Source: CBDUUP01 sp965370435 (lineage in GTDB: Bacteria > Chloroflexota > Anaerolineae > Anaerolineales > UBA11579). From it: a stretch of DNA of 7,430 nucleotides. The notes under the pieces are model-generated. The model was not told where the DNA came from. It did not search any database and saw only the letters and a list, made by a program, of their open reading frames with translations. A program made the translations under genes and the position numbers. The stretch lies in NCBI GenBank assembly GCA_965370435.1, contig CBDUUP010000228.1, positions 1-7,430 of the forward strand, read 5' to 3'. Positions 1-4,726 of the stretch are shown here, piece by piece (the first letter of the stretch is position 1; the number at the start of each line of letters is the position of its first letter).

Positions 1-42
1 TCTATATTAAATGCGGCATGGTTTTTATTGTGGGTTTTTTTA

Positions 43-71
43 TTGTTCATTCTTAATTTCCTGGCTATAAC
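43..71 (+). promoter_or_regulatory. Candidate sigma-70-type promoter for etfAB
   Basis: TTGTTC (43-48) and TATAAC (66-71) are separated by 17 bases. The -10 box matches consensus at 5 of 6 positions and the -35 at 3 of 6. The predicted transcript would start near 78 and carry hairpin repeat A in its leader ahead of etfA. The surrounding bases 1-75 are T-rich and hold no other gene that I can support. Confidence 0.4.
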
Positions 72-93
72 TACTTAATCCGTGGTTATAGAG

Positions 94-130
94 ATTCCTC
101 GTCGGGCGGTGAGACTGCCCTCCTCGGAAT
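94..130. repeat. Hairpin repeat A, copy 1
   Basis: The inner stem GGGCGG (104-109) pairs with CTGCCC (115-120) around a 5-base loop, with one G-T pair. The outer arm ATTCC (94-98) pairs with GGAAT (126-130) across a 5x5 internal loop. A second copy lies at 2059-2099; over 37 aligned bases without gaps I count 31 identities. The repeat sits in the predicted etfA leader, ending 49 bases before the start codon. It resembles short dispersed intergenic palindromes; no function is shown. Confidence 0.7.
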
Positions 131-179
131 GACAGATAAAAGGATTGATTGATAAGTATATTCGTGGAGAATTTTTTGT

Positions 180-1202
180 ATGGTTCAGTCTTTGTATGGC
201 GTTGAGGAAGAGAGTAAGTCAATTTGGGTCTTCTTGGAGCAGGAGGGTGGGATTTTGGAGGGGGTGTCGTTGGAGCTTCTTGCAAGGGGGCGGGAGTTGG
301 CGGATGAGATGGGTTGGTCGCTGGGGGGATTGTTGTTGGGGCATGGGGTGGAGGGGTTGGCGGAGGAGGCTTTCGCGCATGGGGCAGATAGGGTTTATTT
401 GGGGGAGGATGTTTTGTTGGAGCATTTTACGATTGATGGCTATGCGCATGTTGCGTTCAATGCATTGATGGAGGAGAGGCCGAGTGTGTTTTTGTCTGGG
501 GCGACGGCGAATGGGCGGGATTTGGCGGGGAGGCTGGCGGTTCGGATGCGGACGGGACTCAACGCGGACTGCACTGCCCTACGAATGACCCCTGAGAGCG
601 GTGTGCTGGTGAGTGAGGTTTCGGGTTTTGGGGGCGGCGTGCTGGCTTTGATCGAGATGGAGACGCACCGGCCGCAGATGGCGACGGTGCGGCCGGGGGT
701 GTTCGTGCCGGGCGAGGCGGAGGAGGGACGGACGGGAGAGATCGTCCGGTTGGATGTGGAATTGACCAAGGAGATGATAAAGACTCGGGTGGTGGAACGG
801 GTGACGGGAGAGGGGATTGACTTGACCCAGGCGGAGACTTTGGTGGTCGGCGGGCGGGGCGTGAATGGGGATTATGGGTTGATGAGGGAGTTGGCTGAAA
901 TCCTGAAAGGCGAGGTGGGGGCGACGCGGCCGCCGGTGGACGAGGGGCATATCGAACGGGAACGGATGGTGGGGCAAACGGGGACGACTTGCCGCCCCAA
1001 GGTGGCTATCGTGTGTGGAGTCAGCGGGGCGTTCCATTTCGTGGTCGGCATCCAGGAGGCGGAGACGGTGATCGCCATCAACTCGGACCCAGATGCGCCG
1101 ATATTCGATTATGCGGATTACTGCATCGTGGGGGATGTGTTCCAAATCGTCCCGGCGTTGATCCAGGCGCTGAAAGAGACTGGCGAGGTGGAACATGCCT
1201 AA
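180..1202 (+). CDS. etfA: Electron transfer flavoprotein, alpha subunit (EtfA/FixB family)
   Basis: This is the FAD-holding subunit of a soluble heterodimeric flavoprotein that shuttles electrons between dehydrogenases and a quinone or ferredoxin partner. The 340-residue length is normal for the family. The C-terminal FAD domain is clear: VGGRG at 223-227, GATR at 247-250 (usually GASR, with the flavin-contacting Arg kept), VGQTG at 264-268, GVSGAFHF at 280-287, NSDPDAPIF at 301-309 and ADYCIVGD at 312-319. The 280-287 motif is unusual. Most EtfA proteins read G-I-S-G-A-I-Q-H there, so the usual Gln-His pair is His-Phe. The start ATG is preceded by GGAGA (166-170) at 9 bases. The 3' end overlaps etfB by 8 bases, implying translational coupling. 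The coding strand is visibly G-rich, with many GGG, TTG and GAG codons. No partner dehydrogenase or quinone oxidoreductase is in view. Confidence 0.93.
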   Translation: MVQSLYGVEEESKSIWVFLEQEGGILEGVSLELLARGRELADEMGWSLGGLLLGHGVEGLAEEAFAHGADRVYLGEDVLLEHFTIDGYAHVAFNALMEERPSVFLSGATANGRDLAGRLAVRMRTGLNADCTALRMTPESGVLVSEVSGFGGGVLALIEMETHRPQMATVRPGVFVPGEAEEGRTGEIVRLDVELTKEMIKTRVVERVTGEGIDLTQAETLVVGGRGVNGDYGLMRELAEILKGEVGATRPPVDEGHIERERMVGQTGTTCRPKVAIVCGVSGAFHFVVGIQEAETVIAINSDPDAPIFDYADYCIVGDVFQIVPALIQALKETGEVEHA

Positions 1203-1986
1203 GCTCAATATGGTGGTCTGCACAAAGGTTGTGCCCAAGCCGGAGGAGATCCGGGTAAACGCGGAGACGAAAATGCTGGTTAGGGAAGGGGTGAGGTCGG
1301 AGATCAACCCGCCGGATATGAACGCTATGGAGATCGCCTTGAAGCTGAAGGACCGTCACGGCGGGAAGGTCAGCATCCTTTCCATGGGGCCGCCCTTCTG
1401 GGAGCCGGAGCTGCGCACTGTGCTGGCGATGGGGGCGGACCACATTTATTTGCTCAGCGACAGGGAGTTCGCCGGGGCGGATACGTTGGCGACGACTTAC
1501 ACGCTGGCCAAGGGCATCGAGAAGATGGGCGGCGCGGACTTGATCTTCCTGGGGGAGGAGTCTTCGGACGGGGCGACGGGGCAGGTGCCGCCGGGGTTGG
1601 CGGAATGGCTGGAAGTTAACCAGATCACGATGGTGGATGAGGTGGAGGTGGATATGGAGGCGAGGAAGGTTCAGGGGCGGCGGGAGATCAAGGGAGGGCA
1701 CGAGATATTGGAGGTGCCGCTTCCGGCGGTGATCTCGGTACAGACGGCGGCGAATGAGCCGAGGTTCATGGATTATGACATTAAAGAGTGGGCTTTCGAG
1801 GAGGGGCAGATGACGGTGTGGGGGAAGGATGACATGGGTGTGGATGAGGATTATATTGGGGGGGCTGGCTCGCCGACGGCAGTATCGGGGTTGGAGCAGG
1901 CGGCTTCGAGGGAGAGGAAGCGGATCTTCTTGAAGGGGGAGGCGGAGGAGGTGGCGAGGCGGTTGGTGGAGGTGTTGGGTGACTGA
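1195..1986 (+). CDS. etfB: Electron transfer flavoprotein, beta subunit (EtfB/FixA family)
   Basis: This is the partner of EtfA; it binds AMP in simple ETFs or a second FAD in electron-bifurcating ETFs. It has 263 residues. Visible motifs are VVCTKVVP at 7-14, NPPDMNAMEIALKLK at 38-52, SDREFAGADTLAT at 88-100 and the beta-subunit signature region GRREIKGGHEILEVPLPAVIS at 161-181. A C-terminal GSPT at 225-228 precedes a helical tail. The SDREFAGADT stretch and the GSPT tail resemble FixA and clostridial bifurcating subunits more than the mitochondrial type. The nucleotide loop at 120-131 (GEESSDGATGQV) departs from the usual GKQAIDGDTAQV, with Lys replaced by Glu. The ATG lies inside the end of etfA (8-base overlap), as expected for a coupled complex. 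The stop codon is the first of five CTGAA tandem units. Confidence 0.93.
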   Translation: MPKLNMVVCTKVVPKPEEIRVNAETKMLVREGVRSEINPPDMNAMEIALKLKDRHGGKVSILSMGPPFWEPELRTVLAMGADHIYLLSDREFAGADTLATTYTLAKGIEKMGGADLIFLGEESSDGATGQVPPGLAEWLEVNQITMVDEVEVDMEARKVQGRREIKGGHEILEVPLPAVISVQTAANEPRFMDYDIKEWAFEEGQMTVWGKDDMGVDEDYIGGAGSPTAVSGLEQAASRERKRIFLKGEAEEVARRLVEVLGD

Positions 1987-2022
1987 AACACTGAATCGCT
2001 GAAAAACTGAACCACTGAAATT
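1983..2022 (+). repeat. 8-bp tandem repeat, five CTGAA units
   Basis: CTGAA occurs at 1983, 1991, 1999, 2007 and 2015, exactly 8 bases apart, with three variable bases between. The first unit contains the etfB stop (TGA 1984-1986). Because 8 is not a multiple of 3, successive TGA triplets fall in all three forward frames and form a stop cassette just after the gene. Confidence 0.8.
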
Positions 2023-2058
2023 ATATTCCATTGTCAAATTCAATGTGATAATGAATTC

Positions 2059-2099
2059 TAATTCAACGGCGGGCGGTGATGCTGCCCTTCTCGGAATTA
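2059..2099. repeat. Hairpin repeat A, copy 2
   Basis: GGGCGG (2071-2076) pairs with CTGCCC (2082-2087), as in copy 1, and an outer arm TAATTC (2059-2064) pairs with GAATTA (2094-2099). The two copies keep identical spacing between arms. The loop differs at two bases and the inner stem is unchanged. Here it is followed 9 bases later by repeat B; copy 1 has no B next to it, so A and B are independent modules. Confidence 0.7.
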
Positions 2100-2108
2100 C
2101 AGGCTTGG

Positions 2109-2181
2109 GCGACTGAAGTCGCACCAACTTTTACGAAGTCGGCCCTTCGGGGAAAACCTCAGGACAAAGCCTGCGCCGACT
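2109..2181. repeat. Hairpin repeat B, copy 1
   Basis: This is a 73-base element with two paired sections. GCGACT (2109-2114) pairs with AGTCGC (2117-2122) around a tiny loop, and AGTCGGC (2137-2143) pairs with GCCGACT (2175-2181) around a 31-base interior. The interior includes CCC-TTCG-GGG (2143-2152), a UUCG-type tetraloop if transcribed. A second copy lies at 3357-3429 with 65 of 73 identities and no gaps. All eight differences lie outside the two stems. Similarity stops sharply at the GCGACT and GCCGACT ends. Confidence 0.8.
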
Positions 2182-2230
2182 GGCAGAAAATTTCAGGATT
2201 TCTGGGCAAGGTTATGTTTGTTGGCGCGCC

Positions 2231-2251
2231 GGGGCGCAGAAACTGCGCCCC
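2231..2251. repeat. Perfect 9-bp hairpin C
   Basis: GGGGCGCAG (2231-2239), loop AAA, then CTGCGCCCC (2243-2251) form a perfect GC-rich stem. Only one copy is in the window, so calling it a repeat family member is inference. Its 3' arm supplies the CCCC that also forms the 5' arm of the adjacent candidate terminator, so the two structures compete. Confidence 0.7.
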
Positions 2252-2273
2252 TACCAGAGAGGGGGTTTTTTTT
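2248..2273 (+). terminator. Candidate intrinsic terminator downstream of etfAB
   Basis: CCCCT (2248-2252) pairs with AGGGG (2260-2264) around a 7-base loop and is followed, after one G, by eight T (2266-2273). The stem is only 5 bp but GC-rich, and the T-run is good. The 5' arm is shared with hairpin C, which would prevent this fold if it forms first. TACCAGA (2252-2258) can also pair with TCTGGTA (2273-2279). Confidence 0.55.
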
Positions 2274-2279
2274 CTGGTA

Positions 2280-2288
2280 TGGTATGAT
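2280..2288 (+). promoter_or_regulatory. Candidate extended -10 promoter for the small Cys protein gene
   Basis: TG (2280-2281), one base, then TATGAT (2283-2288) match an extended -10 element, with 5 of 6 matches in the hexamer. I see no -35 box at the expected distance, which extended -10 promoters can tolerate. A start near 2295 would give a leader of about 30 bases and place this promoter just after the upstream terminator. Confidence 0.35.
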
Positions 2289-2324
2289 TGAGGGGCGTAA
2301 AAAACCAGAGTGAGGAGGCGGAAG

Positions 2325-2534
2325 ATGGAAAATCAAGAGGAGAAAACCAGAGCGGAGACGAGCGATTGTGAGGAATTCATCCAGGAGATGGAAGGTATCA
2401 ATTGGCCGGAGGAGTTCCCGGTGTGCATGCGGCATAAGGGAGAATGTTTCGATGATATGGAGGAGGCCAAGTTGAGCGCGGAGGAATTGTGCGTGCTATG
2501 CCATCCCAGGGAAAGCGATAGCTGGGGAGGATAA
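2325..2534 (+). CDS. Small acidic Cys-containing protein of unknown function (69 residues)
   Basis: I do not recognise a family. The ATG at 2325 is preceded by AGGAGG (2313-2318) at 6 bases, an excellent ribosome binding site. The in-frame GTG at 2310 would place that site inside the coding region, so I reject it as the start. The protein has 20 Asp/Glu and 6 Lys/Arg among 69 residues. Its Cys are C15, C34, C41, C56 and C59. C34-x6-C41 and C56-x2-C59, with H37 and H60 nearby, could bind zinc or another metal; that is inference. There is no signal peptide or membrane segment, so it is likely cytosolic. It is flanked by its own candidate promoter and by terminators on both sides, so it appears monocistronic. 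The strong RBS and terminator make it likely to be a real gene despite its size. Confidence 0.72.
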   Translation: MENQEEKTRAETSDCEEFIQEMEGINWPEEFPVCMRHKGECFDDMEEAKLSAEELCVLCHPRESDSWGG

Positions 2535-2562
2535 GCGCGGCGGTTTACCTTAAATATATACT

Positions 2563-2610
2563 ACCCACTCTCCGATGCAATTGGTGTCAGAGAGTGGGTT
2601 TATTTTTTTT
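2563..2610 (+). terminator. Strong intrinsic terminator after the small Cys protein gene
   Basis: ACCCACTCTC (2563-2572) pairs perfectly with GAGAGTGGGT (2590-2599), with weaker pairing inside the loop, and is followed by TTTATTTTTTTT to 2610. It ends the small gene 28 bases after its stop. In the opposite direction, toward which tetR is read, the flank has no good T-run, so it looks one-directional. The remaining gap to the tetR end (2611-2672) shows nothing else convincing. Confidence 0.9.
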
Positions 2611-2672
2611 AGTTTTTATTCTACCGAAGGGATCGGGGCATCTTAATCCAAGGGACGCGGTTTCTAATCCCC

Positions 2673-3257
2673 TCAGGTTTTCAGCAGGGCAAGGTAATTG
2701 AGAAGGGAGCCGATGGAATTTTCCAGGTTTTCGGTTGATTTATCGATGCCATAAAAAACTGAAACGCCTAAAATACCGTTAACTAACGTGTCAGCAATAG
2801 CGGTCGTGTCGGCATCTTTTTTCAGTTCGCCGATCTCTTTTCCCTCATCCAGCAAGCGCTTGAACATCCTTTTGAGGCCGAACAAGCCTTTATATACTTC
2901 CTGGGCCAAATGCGGATTCTGGTCATCCAGTTCGACCGAAAAGGTGACGAAAACGCAGCCTCCAGGGAAGTTTTCGCTGTCTATCAGATAGCGGTCTTTA
3001 TAGTTGTTGAGGAGTTTCTCTATTTTTCCCACGGGGCTGTCAATCTCATCCAGTCCGAAGAGGGACCTCTCCCGCCATATCTGTTGGGCTTCCACTAGAA
3101 CCTGGAGAAAAAGATCTTCTTTGCTGGTGAAATGGTGATAGAAACCGCCTTTGGTGGTATTGGCGGCGTTCAGGATGTCATTGATTCCCGTGTTGATAAA
3201 TCCCTTCAGGGAGAACAATCTGAGCGATTCGTGGATGATGTTTTCTTTTAGGGTCAT
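2673..3257 (-). CDS. TetR/AcrR-family transcriptional repressor
   Basis: This is a 194-residue DNA-binding regulator, normal family length. The N-terminal TetR domain spans about residues 4-50, with the helix-turn-helix at 24-43 (G-I-N-D-I-L-N-A-A-N-T-T-K-G-G-F-Y-H-H-F), including the typical KGGFYHHF end. The C-terminal ligand and dimer domain carries FPGGCVFVTFSVELDD at 97-112. This GGC/GC-then-acidic pattern recalls NemR, AcuR and YxaF-like repressors, which often sense reactive or xenobiotic compounds; C101 could be a sensing residue, but that is inference. The start is the first Met before the conserved domain; I see no strong ribosome binding site. It lies alone on the minus strand, divergent from the decarboxylase gene, with no efflux pump or reductase next to it in view. 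Its targets are therefore unknown, apart from probable self-control through the palindrome at 3282-3289. Confidence 0.92.
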   Translation of the reverse strand: MTLKENIIHESLRLFSLKGFINTGINDILNAANTTKGGFYHHFTSKEDLFLQVLVEAQQIWRERSLFGLDEIDSPVGKIEKLLNNYKDRYLIDSENFPGGCVFVTFSVELDDQNPHLAQEVYKGLFGLKRMFKRLLDEGKEIGELKKDADTTAIADTLVNGILGVSVFYGIDKSTENLENSIGSLLNYLALLKT

Positions 3258-3281
3258 AACATCTATGGGTAAAAATGGACT

Positions 3282-3289
3282 AGTTAACT
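3282..3289. promoter_or_regulatory. Candidate TetR operator half-sites at the tetR start site
   Basis: AGTTAACT is a perfect 8-base palindrome overlapping ACTAGT (3279-3284). It lies just downstream of the tetR -10 box, at the predicted transcription start, where an autorepressing TetR protein would bind. Symmetry does not extend outward, so the operator assignment is tentative. Confidence 0.3.
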
Positions 3290-3294
3290 TTAAG

Positions 3295-3322
3295 ATGATA
3301 GCATATTCTAATAAACTGTCAA
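3295..3322 (-). promoter_or_regulatory. Promoter of the TetR-family gene
   Basis: On the minus strand, a perfect TTGACA (plus 3317-3322) is followed 16 bases later by TATCAT (plus 3295-3300), 5 of 6 to TATAAT. This is the best sigma-70-type promoter in the window. It would start transcription near 3288, about 30 bases before the tetR start codon. Confidence 0.7.
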
Positions 3323-3356
3323 CCGTAAAATTGGATGGAGTATGGTCGAATTCGAT

Positions 3357-3430
3357 GCGACTATAGTCGCACGAACTTGTACGAAGTCGGCCCTTCGAGT
3401 TAAACCTCAGGACAAAGCCTTCGCCGACTT
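3357..3430. repeat. Hairpin repeat B, copy 2
   Basis: Same orientation and arm spacing as copy 1. GCGACT (3357-3362) pairs with AGTCGC (3365-3370), and AAGTCGGC (3384-3391) pairs with GCCGACTT (3423-3430), one base pair longer than in copy 1. The UUCG-type mini-hairpin of copy 1 is broken here (TTCGA). The element lies between the divergent tetR and decarboxylase genes, 92 bases before the latter. A perfect palindrome TCGAATTCGA (3346-3355) abuts it on the left. Confidence 0.8.
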
Positions 3431-3456
3431 ACATTGCTGTGCTTTTCAGGAAGAAA

Positions 3457-3465
3457 TGGTATTAC
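3457..3465 (+). promoter_or_regulatory. Weak candidate promoter for the decarboxylase gene
   Basis: TG (3457-3458), one base, then TATTAC (3460-3465) resemble an extended -10 element, with 4 of 6 matches. TTGCTG (3434-3439) is the closest -35-like sequence, but the spacing of 20 is too long. It is the best candidate between repeat B and the gene. Confidence 0.22.
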
Positions 3466-3522
3466 TGAGGTGGGCGTGGTACACTTTTGGGCGAAGACTG
3501 AAGAAAGGAACGCGTTAATTCT

Positions 3523-4506
3523 ATGGAAAAAAGAACCGCGGTGGCGGAGGCTTGCGCCAACATCGCTTTTATCAAATATTGGGGCAACAAAGACCATGAC
3601 CTAATTCTTCCGGCGAATAGTTCCATTTCCATGAACCTGGATGGTTTGGTCTCTCGGACGCAGGTCAGCTTCAATGGGGACTTCCGAGCAGACCGGTTGA
3701 GGTTGAACGGCGAGGCGGTCACCGGCGCTGGGCTGGCCCGAGCCAGCAGATTCCTGGGCCGGGTGCGTCAAATGGCGGGCATCTCTGAATTTGCGGAGAT
3801 CGTCAGTGAAAACAACTTCCCTACCGGCGCAGGAATCGCTTCATCTTCCTCGGGGTTTGCGGCCTTGAGCCTGGCTGCGTCCGCGGCCGCCGGATTGGAG
3901 CTTAATACGGCGGAACTTTCTCGATTGGCGCGAAGGGGGTCGGGGTCGGCCAGCCGGTCGGTGCCGGGCGGGTTCGTGGCGTGGGAGGCGGGCGACAGCG
4001 ATGAGACTTCGTTGGCCGCATCCATCGCCCCGCCGGAGCATTGGAACCTGGTTGATTGCATCGCGGTGGTCAGCGATGTGCACAAGTCTATTTCCTCCCT
4101 TGAAGGGCACCGGCTTGCACACACCAGCCCTTTACAGGAAGCCCGAATAGCAGACGCGCCTCGGCGGTTTGAACAGTGCCGCCGGGCGATCCTGGAACGC
4201 GACTTCCCAGCGCTGGCGGAGGTGGCCGAATTGGAAAACCACTTGATGCACGGGGTGATGATGACGTCAAAGCCCACTTTGCTGTATTGGCAGCCCGCCA
4301 CCTTGACTGTGATCCAGGCAGTGCGGCGTTGGCAGAAGGAGGGCTTCCCGGTTTGCTATACGACCGATGCAGGCCCCAACGTACACGTCATCTGCGAGGG
4401 TGAAAATTGTGATGAAGTGACAGCCAGACTGAAAGCTCTCCCCGGGGTGATGCAGACGTTCACCGCTGGGGTTGGCGGCCCGGCTCGTTGGGTAGATTCT
4501 GAATAG
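3523..4506 (+). CDS. mvaD: Mevalonate diphosphate decarboxylase family protein (possibly acting on the monophosphate)
   Basis: This 327-residue GHMP-kinase-fold enzyme performs ATP-dependent phosphorylation and decarboxylation of mevalonate diphosphate to isopentenyl diphosphate, or of mevalonate phosphate to isopentenyl phosphate. Family motifs are ANIAFIKYWG at 12-21, LPANSSISMNL at 29-39, the ATP loop PTGAGIASSSSGFAAL at 100-115, GSASRSVPGGFVAWE at 141-155 and YTTDAGPNVHVI at 279-290, with catalytic Asp at 282. Two residues are odd. The Lys usually following KYWG is Asn22, and the Arg of the usual SSRxGM motif is Leu193 (SSLEGH, 191-196). From memory of bacterial structures, both normally contact the substrate's diphosphate. 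The start ATG is set by the family N-terminus; AAAGGA (3504-3509) is a rather distant ribosome binding site. No other mevalonate-pathway gene is in view. Confidence 0.92.
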   Translation: MEKRTAVAEACANIAFIKYWGNKDHDLILPANSSISMNLDGLVSRTQVSFNGDFRADRLRLNGEAVTGAGLARASRFLGRVRQMAGISEFAEIVSENNFPTGAGIASSSSGFAALSLAASAAAGLELNTAELSRLARRGSGSASRSVPGGFVAWEAGDSDETSLAASIAPPEHWNLVDCIAVVSDVHKSISSLEGHRLAHTSPLQEARIADAPRRFEQCRRAILERDFPALAEVAELENHLMHGVMMTSKPTLLYWQPATLTVIQAVRRWQKEGFPVCYTTDAGPNVHVICEGENCDEVTARLKALPGVMQTFTAGVGGPARWVDSE

Positions 4507-4726
4507 CGGAAAATCATTAACCACAAAGGCTCCAAGACACGAAGAAAAACAAAAAACTTAGGGTCTTGATATTAAAATACTCGCCCCTCAAATTTATAAA
4601 ACATTAACTACCAAGACATAAAACCTTTCAATTCTAAGAAATTTCTAATGACATAGAAGGGCGGCTTTCAGGATATAATGTGGCCGGAACATCGTTCCAC
4701 CTACACTGTCGTAAAACAGGAGCTCC
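4507..4726. other. AT-rich intergenic gap with degenerate repeat fragments
   Basis: This 220-base gap has no gene I can support. It is A-rich and contains two related fragments beginning ATTAAC and sharing CCAAGACA, at 4516-4549 and 4603-4624. They resemble a decayed form of an A-rich intergenic repeat seen in many genomes; that identification is from memory. I see no clear terminator for the decarboxylase gene. The right part carries the candidate promoter for the next operon. Confidence 0.45.
4648..4679 (+). promoter_or_regulatory. Candidate promoter of the rseP operon
   Basis: A perfect TATAAT lies at 4674-4679. ATGACA (4648-4653) matches the -35 at 5 of 6 positions, but the 20-base spacer is longer than ideal. 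Transcription from near 4686 would give a leader of about 40 bases before the start at 4727. Confidence 0.5.

Noticed and set aside
1..60. T-rich opening segment as the terminator of an upstream gene
   Set aside because: I found only a three-base stem near ATGCGGCAT, too weak to call a terminator.
579..1307. Antisense open frame (242 codons) opposite etfA
   Set aside because: Same composition artefact, and it overlaps strongly supported EtfA motifs.
1078..2127. Long antisense open frame (349 codons) opposite etfB and its downstream gap
   Set aside because: The product is low-complexity, rich in Arg, Pro, His and Leu, with no domain. It arises from the G-rich codon use of etfAB on the other strand.
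1983..2279. CRISPR array
   Set aside because: The repeats are an 8-bp tandem array and unrelated hairpins, with no regular 25-40 base repeats and unique spacers.
2076..2291. 71-codon frame across repeats A, B, hairpin C and the terminator
   Set aside because: It is made of repeat sequence and runs through the T-run, and it has no ribosome binding site or recognisable domain.
2563..2610. Bidirectional terminator also serving tetR
   Set aside because: The minus-strand side lacks a convincing T-run after the stem, so only plus-strand function is supported.
3768..4301. 177-codon antisense frame opposite the decarboxylase gene
   Set aside because: No domain is visible, and the sense strand has a complete, well-conserved enzyme.
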